Source: Oscillospiraceae bacterium (GTDB lineage Bacteria; Bacillota_A; Clostridia; Oscillospirales; Oscillospiraceae). Taken from it: a DNA stretch of 20,540 bases. Shown here piece by piece: positions 15,281 to 20,540 of this stretch; the first letter of the stretch is position 1, and every line of letters begins with the position of its first letter. Position numbers and translations under genes: made by a program. The notes under the pieces were generated by a model, which was given only the letters and a program-made list of their open reading frames with translations, made no database searches and was not told the origin of the DNA. The stretch spans positions 1 through 20,540 of the forward strand of contig SVLP01000042.1 in the NCBI GenBank assembly GCA_015067895.1, in the 5' to 3' direction.

Positions 15281-17125
15281 ATGCAGAAGATGCTGACGGT
15301 CAAGGAGACCGCGAAGCGATGGCGCGTCCCGGAGACCCTGGTCACCCGCTACTGCCGCTCCGGACGGATCGAGGGCGCGGTGAAGGACGGTCGGGCCTGG
15401 CTGATCCCCGCCTGCGCACCGAAGCCCCAGGATCTGCGCAAGGGCGGCACGGCCCCTGCCGCCGTCAAGCGGCCCCTGCCCATCGGCGTGTCCGATTTCC
15501 GGGTGGCCTGCGATCAATACTATTATATTGACAAGACCCTGCTGATCCGGGACTTCATCGACGAAAAGCCCATGGTCTCCCTCTTCACCCGCCCCCGGCG
15601 GTTCGGAAAGACCCTGACCATGGATATGCTGCGGACATTCTTCGAAAAGACCAGCGAGAACACCGCCCGCTACTTCTACAACAAGAAGATCTGGGCCTGC
15701 GGCGAGGAATACCGGAAGTATCAGGGTAAGTTCCCGGTCATCTTCCTGAGCTTCAAGGATGTCAAGTGCGAAAGCTGGGAGGAGACCTACGACCTGCTCT
15801 CCCAGCTGATCCGGCTGGAGTTCAAGCGCCACGGGGAGCTGGCCTCCAGCACCAGACTCACCAGCCCCGAATTCTACCACAAGATCGTCCGGGAGGAGGC
15901 CACCGAGAACGACTACATGATGTCGCTGATGTACCTGTCCCAGATGCTGGACGAGCACCACGGCGTGGCCCCCATCATCATCATCGACGAGTACGATACC
16001 CCCATCCAGCAGGGCCATGTCTGCGCCTTCTACGACCGGATCATCCTGTTCATGCGCAACCTCTTCTCCGGCGGCCTGAAGGACAACCGGCACCTGAGCT
16101 ACGGCTTCCTGACGGGCATCCTGCGCATCGCCAAGGAGAGTATCTTCAGCGGCCTGAACAACCTCTGCGTCAACTCCATCCTGGATCACAAGTACAGCCA
16201 GTATTTCGGCTTCACCCCCGAGGAGGTGCGGCAGATGGCCGCCTACTACGGCGCCCCGGAGAAATACGACGAGCTCTGCGCCTGGTACGACGGCTACCGC
16301 TTCGGCCGGACGGACATCTTCAACCCCTGGTCGGTCATCAACTACTTCTACCGGGAGTGCGAGCCCCAGGCCTACTGGCTCTCCACCGGCAGCAACGACA
16401 TCATCGGCGAGATCCTGGCCCAGGCCGACGAGGACATCTACGAGCGGCTGTGCTCATTGCTCCAGGGCAAGTCCTTCACCACCCTCATCGACACCAGCGT
16501 CATCTACCCCCAGATCCGGAAAAATCCCGCCTCCATCTACAGCTTCCTGCTGGTGGCGGGCTACCTGAAGGTGGGCAAAACGGCCCCCTCCTTCAGCGGC
16601 GACCACCTCTGCGAGGTCTCCATCCCCAACCGGGAGATCGCCTATGTCTACAACAAGGAGATCTTGGAGAAGCTCTCCCCCATCATCCCCCAGGGCACGG
16701 CCATCGCCATCCAGGAGGCGGTCTACACCGGAAATGCCGCCTCCCTGCAAAAGCACCTGCGGCGGCTGCTTTTACAGACCGTCAGCTGCTACGACACCGC
16801 CGGGGAGAATTTCTACCACGGATTGGTGCTGGGCCTGTGCGCCATGATGGACAACCGCTATCACATCACCTCCAACCGGGAATCCGGTGAGGGGCGGTAC
16901 GACATCCAGCTCATGCCGCGAGATCCCAGTCAGCCCGGCATCCTCATCGAGCTCAAGGCCGCGAAAAACCGCACCGGCGACGTCCTCCGGGAGCTCTCCC
17001 GCACCGCCCTGGCCCAGATCAAAAACAACCGCTATGACACCGATATGCGTGACCATGGCGTCACCACCATCTTCAAATACGGCGTTGCCTTCAGCGGCAA
17101 GCAGGTGGAGGTCACAAGCGAATAA
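15281..17125 (+). CDS. HTH (excisionase-type) fused to AAA-ATPase-like / PD-(D/E)XK protein
   Basis: The 614-residue protein has three parts. Residues 1-45 form an excisionase/MerR-like helix-turn-helix (MLTVKETAKRW, RYCRSGRIEGAVKDGRAWLIP being the wing). Residues about 65-300 match the AAA-ATPase-like family of DUF1703-type proteins, with an atypical P-loop TRPRRFGKT (103-111, K110) and Walker B IIIIDEYD (232-239, D236/E237). Residues about 470-614 form a PD-(D/E)XK-type domain with D541 (GRYDIQL) and E557-x-K559 (IELKA). The start at 15281 has AAAGGAGG seven bases upstream. The family is abundant and often multicopy in gut anaerobes, and its function is unknown. Mobile-element, defence or chromosome-maintenance roles are speculation. 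The fusion to the HTH and the phased repeats at the promoter suggest the protein regulates its own gene. Confidence 0.85.
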   Translation: MQKMLTVKETAKRWRVPETLVTRYCRSGRIEGAVKDGRAWLIPACAPKPQDLRKGGTAPAAVKRPLPIGVSDFRVACDQYYYIDKTLLIRDFIDEKPMVSLFTRPRRFGKTLTMDMLRTFFEKTSENTARYFYNKKIWACGEEYRKYQGKFPVIFLSFKDVKCESWEETYDLLSQLIRLEFKRHGELASSTRLTSPEFYHKIVREEATENDYMMSLMYLSQMLDEHHGVAPIIIIDEYDTPIQQGHVCAFYDRIILFMRNLFSGGLKDNRHLSYGFLTGILRIAKESIFSGLNNLCVNSILDHKYSQYFGFTPEEVRQMAAYYGAPEKYDELCAWYDGYRFGRTDIFNPWSVINYFYRECEPQAYWLSTGSNDIIGEILAQADEDIYERLCSLLQGKSFTTLIDTSVIYPQIRKNPASIYSFLLVAGYLKVGKTAPSFSGDHLCEVSIPNREIAYVYNKEILEKLSPIIPQGTAIAIQEAVYTGNAASLQKHLRRLLLQTVSCYDTAGENFYHGLVLGLCAMMDNRYHITSNRESGEGRYDIQLMPRDPSQPGILIELKAAKNRTGDVLRELSRTALAQIKNNRYDTDMRDHGVTTIFKYGVAFSGKQVEVTSE

Positions 17126-17129
17126 AAAA

Positions 17130-17151
17130 GGCGGCTCGTCTGAGCCGCCTA
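17130..17151. terminator. Hairpin after the HTH-AAA gene
   Basis: AGGCGGCTC-GTCT-GAGCCGCCT follows the stop codon by a few bases. On the plus strand no T-run follows. On the minus strand the stem is followed by TTTTTT, so it would terminate leftward transcription best and may act in both directions. Confidence 0.7.
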
Positions 17152-17237
17152 ACATAATCATCATACCATATCGTCTTTCCCTTGTAAATCCGCCGAATAT
17201 CCAAACTTCCGCAGTTCTTTTTATGGAACATCCCATC

Positions 17238-17266
17238 TTGAAAAATCCTCCCCCGTGCGCTACTAT
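17238..17266 (+). promoter_or_regulatory. Promoter of the orphan leader transcript
   Basis: TTGAAA (17238-17243), a 17-base spacer and TACTAT (17261-17266) give a plausible sigma-A promoter. TATAAA at 17264-17269 is an alternative -10 but leaves a 20-base spacer. It stands just upstream of a strong RBS and the tiny ORFs. Confidence 0.5.
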
Positions 17267-17292
17267 AAAGCTACCACAAAGGAGTGAGTCCA

Positions 17293-17304
17293 ATGTACAA
17301 GTAA
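17293..17304 (+). CDS. Possible three-residue leader ORF
   Basis: ATG-TAC-AAG-TAA (peptide MYK) stands eight bases after an ideal AAAGGAG (17278-17284). Such a strong RBS before a minimal ORF is unusual. It could be a start-stop ribosome stall site or chance. Only proximity to the second tiny ORF and the downstream hairpins supports it. Confidence 0.3.
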   Translation: MYK

Positions 17305-17337
17305 AGCTCTAAACTACAGAAAGAGAGGTTACTTAAA

Positions 17338-17367
17338 ATGCTGGAGCCCAACAACTTCATGAAGTGA
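17338..17367 (+). CDS. Possible nine-residue leader peptide
   Basis: The ORF encodes MLEPNNFMK. AGAGAGG (about 17322-17328) precedes the ATG by ten bases. The TGA at 17365-17367 is inside the stem formed by 17361-17371 and 17405-17415, so a ribosome at the stop would melt that stem. No recognised leader peptide matches it from memory. Confidence 0.35.
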   Translation: MLEPNNFMK

Positions 17368-17432
17368 CCCCCGGGATTGTCGGAATCATCTGCTGACAAG
17401 CTCAGGGGTCACTTCTCATTGATAGAACAAAG

Positions 17433-17477
17433 AAAGCGCAGGACTGGAGGAAAGACCCTTGCAGTCCTGCGCTTTTT
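17433..17477 (+). terminator. Strong intrinsic terminator of the leader transcript
   Basis: AAAGCGCAGGACTG (17433-17446) pairs perfectly with CAGTCCTGCGCTTT (17462-17475) around a 15-base loop, and the T-run continues to 17477. It is the clearest terminator in this stretch and implies that the region is transcribed rightward. Confidence 0.85.
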
Positions 17478-17499
17478 CTATGATTGGGCAAACCCATGC

Positions 17500-17771
17500 A
17501 GGGAACGGTCATGACCGTTCCCTCAGATTGCAGAAAAACCTCAAAATTTGGATGTCATCGCGAACCAGTCCTCAGACTGGTGCACCCCAGGGTGGCTTCT
17601 CTTGCCCCTTCGGGGCAATTCACCTTCTGGCGATCTCCTAAAAAGAGCGAAAAATGCCAGATTACCAACTGAAAATGTTCAAGAATCTGGGAGATTGCCA
17701 CGCCAGTGTGCGCACTGGCTCGCAATGACACGTTTTTCGACACGCTGAGGGAACGGCCATAGCCGTTCCCT
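17500..17771. repeat. Composite intergenic repeat, element B
   Basis: This 272-base block is bounded by the same palindromes as element A. The left copy (17501-17522) is a perfect dyad of GGGAACGGTC with its complement, and the right copy is at 17748-17771. Both elements start CCTCAGATTG after the left palindrome and have a similar T-rich CG-containing end before the right one. Inside is a nested pair of imperfect 30-base inverted repeats beginning TGTCAT-GCGA (17553-17582 and 17701-17730). The 45-base module shared with element A (17582-17626) is attached to the left repeat. No coding potential is seen. The block abuts the 3' end of arsC, 15 bases away. Confidence 0.7.
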
Positions 17772-17786
17772 ACGGATGTTTCGTTT

Positions 17787-18176
17787 TTACCGCAGCCGCT
17801 CCCGCAGATCGAGCACCTTCTCCTCGATGCGGCGGATGGTCTCGTAAAAGGCGGCATCCTCTTTCCCGCTGGGATCCTCCAGTCCCCAGTCCTCCCGCAG
17901 CTCGCAGGGCAGGAAGGGGCAGTTGACATTGCAGCCCATGGTGATGACCACATCCACCTTCGGGATCTCGGACAGGAGCTTGCTGCGCTGGGTCGCTTCC
18001 ATGTCGATGCCGTGGGTCTGTTTCAGGATGCGCACGGCGTCGGGATTGATCCGGGGCTTGGTCTCGGTGCCGGCGGAATAGCTTTCGAAGACATCGGCGG
18101 CCAGATGCCTGCCCAGGGCCTCGGCGATCTGGCTGCGGCAGGAATTGTGGACGCAGATGAATGCAACTTTTTTCAT
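17787..18176 (-). CDS. arsC: Arsenate reductase, thioredoxin-coupled LMW-phosphatase-like type
   Basis: The 129-residue cytoplasmic enzyme should reduce arsenate to arsenite. The phosphatase-like loop C8-VHNSC-R14 with SQIAEA, and the redox cysteines C82 (MGCNVN) and C86/C91 (CPFLPC), fit the S. aureus/B. subtilis ArsC plan, where C10, C82 and C89 form a disulfide cascade. EDWGLEDPSGK is also family-typical. The start at 18176 has AAGGAG upstream. The start codon overlaps the preceding stop as TGATG, so translation is coupled. It is the last gene of a ferredoxin/FeS-membrane/ArsC operon. No arsenite pump or ArsR is visible, so a role in another cysteine-based phosphatase or reductase reaction is possible. 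Confidence 0.88.
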   Translation of the reverse strand: MKKVAFICVHNSCRSQIAEALGRHLAADVFESYSAGTETKPRINPDAVRILKQTHGIDMEATQRSKLLSEIPKVDVVITMGCNVNCPFLPCELREDWGLEDPSGKEDAAFYETIRRIEEKVLDLRERLR

Positions 18177-18757
18177 CACAGCTTCTCCTTTTCTCTGAGC
18201 TTGCAGATGGTCTGGGTCATGGTGCCCATGGGGCAGAAGCTGCACCAGGTGCGGGGCTTATAGAGGGCCATGACCACCAGGCCGATGATGGTGGAGGTCA
18301 GCATCAGGCTGTAGAAGCCGAAGCTGAACTGGGCCACCCAGTCCGCAGCGGTTCCGGCGGTATACGCCCAGCCCCAGGGTACCCGGAACAACCACAGCAG
18401 CTTGATGGCCTCCCCCAGGGACTCGGCCCCGGCGGCCACCAGATAGGTCTGGTACACCATATTGCCGAACATGGTCAGGAAGAAGACCAGGAAGCCGTAG
18501 CGGAACCACTTGGATGCCAGAAACCGGGGTGCCTTCGCGTTCCGGGAGCACTTCCAGCAGCCGCCGAGCTGGCCGAAGAGCTGGCCCCGGCCGCAGTAGC
18601 GGTTGCAGAAGGCCTTGCCGCCGCCGAAGATGGCGATGAAGAGCGGCACCAGAAAGTCGATCATCCCCAGCCAGGCGAAGAGGATGTTGAAAAATCCCAG
18701 GGTAAAATAGAGGATCGTCCAGATCCACAGGTAGTCATACCAGTGCTTTTTCTTCAT
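18176..18757 (-). CDS. Membrane 4Fe-4S binding protein, NapH/NosR-C-terminal-like
   Basis: The 193-residue polytopic membrane protein probably passes electrons between the membrane pool and a soluble partner. Hydrophobic segments lie at about 8-28, 32-46, 86-107 and 148-166. Two cysteine motifs are seen: C51-x3-C55 (FCNRYCGRGQLFGQLGG) and C172-x2-C175-P (WCSFCPMGTMTQ), similar to the split FeS motifs of NapH-type proteins. C67 and C70 (GCWKC) lie between them. The start at 18757 overlaps the ferredoxin stop as ATGA, and the stop overlaps the arsC start as TGATG. That tight packing implies a joint function with both neighbours. The electron donor and acceptor are not known. Confidence 0.8.
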   Translation of the reverse strand: MKKKHWYDYLWIWTILYFTLGFFNILFAWLGMIDFLVPLFIAIFGGGKAFCNRYCGRGQLFGQLGGCWKCSRNAKAPRFLASKWFRYGFLVFFLTMFGNMVYQTYLVAAGAESLGEAIKLLWLFRVPWGWAYTAGTAADWVAQFSFGFYSLMLTSTIIGLVVMALYKPRTWCSFCPMGTMTQTICKLREKEKL

Positions 18758-18954
18758 TTGACCCCGCTCCTCTCCTTTGTTTCGATGCACCCGGCGGGAC
18801 AGGCCCTGGCGCACAGGCCGCAGCCGACGCATTTGGTTTCCTCCACCACGGCCCAGCAGCCCCGGTGGATGGAGATCGCCCCCTTTGGGCAGGTCTTCAT
18901 GCAGACCCCGCAGGCCACGCAGATATGCTTGTCAACGTACGCGCATTTTTTCAT
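18754..18954 (-). CDS. 2[4Fe-4S] ferredoxin-like protein
   Basis: The 66-residue soluble electron carrier has two classical cluster motifs: C12, C15, C18, C22 (CVACGVCMKTCP) and C42, C45, C48, C52 (CVGCGLCARACP). It starts at 18954 with GGGAGG upstream; the open frame extends further upstream but without coding character. It is the first gene of the operon, right behind a strong promoter, and its stop codon overlaps the next start. Together with the membrane FeS protein it looks like an electron-supply module. A linked ArsC-type reductase is the likely client (inference), although thioredoxin is the known partner of this ArsC class. Confidence 0.9.
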   Translation of the reverse strand: MKKCAYVDKHICVACGVCMKTCPKGAISIHRGCWAVVEETKCVGCGLCARACPAGCIETKERSGVK

Positions 18955-18974
18955 AGACAAAGCCTCCCTTCCAA

Positions 18975-19013
18975 CGTTATCTATATGATAACGAAGGGAA
19001 GGGAGGCTGTCAA
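18975..19013 (-). promoter_or_regulatory. Promoter of the ferredoxin/FeS/arsC operon with overlapping operator dyad
   Basis: On the minus strand, TTGACA (19013-19008), 17 bases and TATCAT (18990-18985) form a near-perfect sigma-A promoter. A palindrome of CGTTATC and GATAACG around TATAT (18975-18993) covers the -10 and the start region, as expected for a repressor operator. A second, wider dyad, GCCTCCCTTC (18962-18971) with its complement (18998-19007), brackets it and includes the ferredoxin RBS. The regulator is not encoded in view. An ArsR-like repressor would fit the arsC context, but this is a guess. Confidence 0.7.
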
Positions 19014-19021
19014 TATGGTGG

Positions 19022-19636
19022 TCAGCCCTCGGCGTCGGGCTTCTGTCCATCATGGGGCAGCCACTTGCAGGCGCCCAGCTCCATATGGCTGAACACCGCC
19101 ACGAAGCTGCTGTCCTCCGGGGAGCAGGCGTAGATGCCGAAGCGGATGGTGCCCGCGCCCTCGAAGAGGTGGCAGATGCGCATCTGCTTGAAATTCTCAC
19201 CGTCGGCGGAGCACTCGATGCAGAAATCGGACTTCCGGCGGCTGAGCCGGTACCACATCTCCTTGACTCCGGCGGGGATGTCGGTGGTGGCCCAGTCGGA
19301 GTAGCCGTGGTTGGTCACCACGCTGCCCAGCCGCTGGAACTGGTCGTTCTCATACTCGATGGAGCCCTTGAGCCAGTTGTCGCTGTCCAGATACACCGCC
19401 ACGCCGCACTGGTCAAAGCGATGATGGCTGGTGGGGAACTCGGTCTTGACGGCGAAGGAGAAGAATTCCTCCTTCGTTTCCATCTGGAGCACCGGGGCGT
19501 TGTCGTTGCGGAAGCCGTAGTAGGTTCGCTGCCACAGGTCGGTGTGGGGCTCGGTGGTGATGGTGACCGTGTCCGGGCCGATGGTGAAGTGCTTCGGCTG
19601 GCGCGTCCAGACGAGCTTGGAAGTGTCAAAGGGCAT
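19022..19636 (-). CDS. DUF1349 concanavalin A-like fold protein
   Basis: This 204-residue protein has no signal peptide or membrane segment, so it is presumably cytoplasmic. The pattern QCGVAVYLDSDNWLKGSIEY, followed by GSVVTNHGYSDWATTDI, WYRLSRRKSDFCIECSADG and a late RFGIYACSPEDSSFVAVF, fits DUF1349 (concanavalin A-like jelly roll, sometimes labelled regulation of enolase protein 1). The fold suggests sugar or glycan binding, but no activity is established. The start at 19636 has AAGGAGGA upstream. A separate promoter lies directly upstream. Its stop is nine bases from the -35 box of the ferredoxin operon, so some read-through into that operon is possible. Confidence 0.83.
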   Translation of the reverse strand: MPFDTSKLVWTRQPKHFTIGPDTVTITTEPHTDLWQRTYYGFRNDNAPVLQMETKEEFFSFAVKTEFPTSHHRFDQCGVAVYLDSDNWLKGSIEYENDQFQRLGSVVTNHGYSDWATTDIPAGVKEMWYRLSRRKSDFCIECSADGENFKQMRICHLFEGAGTIRFGIYACSPEDSSFVAVFSHMELGACKWLPHDGQKPDAEG

Positions 19637-19664
19637 GGTGGATTCCTCCTTGAAAGTTTTCCCT

Positions 19665-19693
19665 ATCATACCACAGCGCAACCGGTTACGCAA
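19665..19693 (-). promoter_or_regulatory. Promoter of the DUF1349 gene
   Basis: On the minus strand, TTGCGT (19693-19688), 17 bases and TATGAT (19670-19665) fit a sigma-A promoter. The -35 box lies inside the last codons of the upstream DUF523 gene. Confidence 0.5.
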
Positions 19694-20099
19694 GGTCTTC
19701 CGCGTCAATTACCCGAATTTCTTTTGCCTTCAGCGCCTGGGCGAAGACACCGGAGCCGGGGATCAGGCGGCCGGAAAACGTCCCGTCGTAAACTTGATTG
19801 ACACCGCAGGTGGGACTTCGGGATTGCAGCACCGCGCAGTCCACCTCGGGCAGTCGTTCCAAAATGTCAGAAACTGCCTTGCGCAGGGGCGCGTCCACAT
19901 CATGCCCGTTTTTGTCCCGCAGGATACCATCGACGATCTCAATGGGCGTCCGGGGGATGCCCAGCCCGGCCAGCACCTCCGGGCAGACCTCAACGATCTC
20001 GTGTCCCCGGCAGAATTCCACAGCCCGCTCGCTATAATTGTTGCCTCCGCTGTATTTGCAGTTTCGCCCCAGCAGACAGGCGCTCACGACTATTCTCAT
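19686..20099 (-). CDS. DUF523 family protein (TudS-like)
   Basis: The 137-residue protein shows the DUF523 signature: SACLLGRNCKYSGG near the N-terminus (C8, C14), VCPEVLAGLGIPRTP (C39) and SRSPTCGV (C98). In the family member TudS (thiouracil desulfidase), conserved cysteines hold a [4Fe-4S] cluster that removes sulfur from thiouracil; C8, C39 and C98 are the probable equivalents here. The actual substrate in this organism is unknown, since most DUF523 members are uncharacterised. The start at 20099 has AAGGAA upstream, a modest RBS. It lies between the terminator of the SLH gene and the DUF1349 gene. No clear own promoter was seen. Confidence 0.87.
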   Translation of the reverse strand: MRIVVSACLLGRNCKYSGGNNYSERAVEFCRGHEIVEVCPEVLAGLGIPRTPIEIVDGILRDKNGHDVDAPLRKAVSDILERLPEVDCAVLQSRSPTCGVNQVYDGTFSGRLIPGSGVFAQALKAKEIRVIDAEDLA

Positions 20100-20121
20100 A
20101 ATTCCATATTCCTTATAAATT

Positions 20122-20149
20122 TGCCCCCTGAGCTTTCGCTCAGGGGGCA
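20122..20149 (-). terminator. Hairpin after the SLH-protein gene
   Basis: TGCCCCCTGAGC and its exact complement around a TTTC loop form a 12-bp stem 36 bases past the stop codon at 20186. The following minus-strand bases (AAATTTATA) are only partly T-rich. It separates the surface-protein gene from DUF523. Confidence 0.65.
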
Positions 20150-20185
20150 TCGTGGGTCAATCAGGGATCTCTCCCCTGCCAGAGC

Positions 20186-20540
20186 TTACTTGTAAGCGCG
20201 GTACAGGAAGGTGAGCATCTGGGCGCGGTTGCACAGGCCATCGGGGCCGAAGGCGGTGGCGGTCATACCGGAGGTGATGCCGTTCTCCACGGCCCAGATC
20301 ACGGCGTCGTGATACCAGGCATCATCGGCCACATCGGCGAAGGGATTCTCAGCCTCGGCGGCGGGCTTTTCCATGGCACGCCACAGGAAGGTGACGATCT
20401 GGGCACGGTTGGCGGTGGTCAGAGGTGCGAAGTGGGTCGCATCCACACCGTCGGTGATGCCGTTCTCGCTGGCCCACAGGACAGCCTTGTAGAAGAAGTC
20501 GGTCTCGGCCACATCCACGAAGGGATTGACGGTGGTGGTG
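20186..20540 (-). CDS. C-terminal SLH domains of a surface protein, 5' part outside window
   Basis: The frame is open to the window edge, so the gene begins outside; the GTG at 20518 is only an internal valine. Two SLH repeats are seen. The first has NPFVDVAETDFFYKAVLWA and ITDGVDATHFAP with NRAQIVTFLWRA; the second has NPFADVADDAWYHDAVIWA and ITSGMTATAFGP with NRAQMLTFLYRAYK at the C-terminus. SLH domains attach exported proteins to pyruvylated secondary cell-wall polymers. The last domains of the GH2 enzyme in this window are closely related, including a 29-base identical DNA stretch (9350-9378 and 20383-20411). The catalytic or binding part of this protein is unknown. Confidence 0.9.
   Translation of the reverse strand, partial: TTTVNPFVDVAETDFFYKAVLWASENGITDGVDATHFAPLTTANRAQIVTFLWRAMEKPAAEAENPFADVADDAWYHDAVIWAVENGITSGMTATAFGPDGLCNRAQMLTFLYRAYK

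Larger units (their letters stand above)
17273..17477 (+). ncRNA. Candidate structured small transcript / orphan attenuator leader
   Basis: Between a promoter and a strong intrinsic terminator lies about 200 bases with no ordinary gene. It holds a full RBS with a three-codon ORF, a second RBS with a nine-codon ORF, and an 11-bp perfect stem of GAAGTGACCCC (17361-17371) with its complement (17405-17415). A nested 7-bp stem (17377-17383 with 17393-17399) completes the fold. The stop codon of the second ORF lies within the left arm. This is how translational attenuators are built, but nothing on the plus strand follows: the next gene runs the other way. I do not recognise an Rfam family. The region 17126-17786 holds this unit, element B and no ordinary gene. 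Confidence 0.45.

Noticed and set aside
18955..19200. An N-terminal extension of the ferredoxin frame
   Set aside because: It would run through the operon promoter and the end of the DUF1349 gene. The internal ATG at 18954 has GGGAGG at the right distance and gives a normal two-cluster ferredoxin.

Overview
The window looks like a chromosomal segment of a GC-rich, strictly anaerobic gut clostridium, most likely in the Oscillospiraceae/Oscillospirales. This is inferred from gene content, not from a marker gene. The pointers are a Re-type citrate synthase operon, a glucose PTS controlled by a PRD antiterminator, very large SLH-anchored surface proteins with CxxC repeats, Gram-positive ribosome binding sites (AAGGAGG) and consensus sigma-A promoters.

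Left part (1-3400), plus strand: the 3' part of a BglG/GlcT-family antiterminator gene is followed by an RNA antiterminator (RAT) site that overlaps an intrinsic terminator. A hairpin-rich non-coding stretch of about 400 bases follows, then a full-length glucose-type PTS EIICBA (ptsG). Sugar-dependent antitermination is the natural reading.

Centre left (3430-8680), plus strand: one operon encodes Re-citrate synthase, a FadR/FCD-type GntR regulator, aconitase and isocitrate dehydrogenase. This is the oxidative TCA branch from oxaloacetate and acetyl-CoA to 2-oxoglutarate. A strong promoter (TTGACA-N17-TATCAT) abuts a GntR-like palindrome, so autoregulation by the embedded regulator is likely.

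Centre (8690-15110): a composite intergenic repeat (element A) is followed by a minus-strand gene for a secreted 1949-residue GH2 glycoside hydrolase with Ig-like regions, two discoidin-like domains, CxxC repeats and three C-terminal SLH domains. It is probably a cell-wall-displayed enzyme for host or dietary glycans.

Centre right (15200-17780): a divergent plus-strand gene fuses an excisionase-type HTH to an AAA-ATPase-like/PD-(D/E)XK protein. After it comes an apparent stand-alone transcribed leader with two tiny ORFs, a stop codon inside a hairpin and a strong terminator, but no gene behind it. A second composite repeat (element B) follows and shares a 45-bp module with element A in opposite orientation.

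Right part (17787-20540), all minus strand: a tightly overlapping three-gene operon (2[4Fe-4S] ferredoxin, membrane FeS protein, arsC-type arsenate reductase), a DUF1349 protein, a DUF523/TudS-like protein, and the C-terminal SLH domains of another surface protein cut by the window edge. The most interesting items are the orphan leader, the composite repeats, the HTH-AAA-nuclease fusion with its direct-repeat promoter, and the ferredoxin/FeS/ArsC operon.
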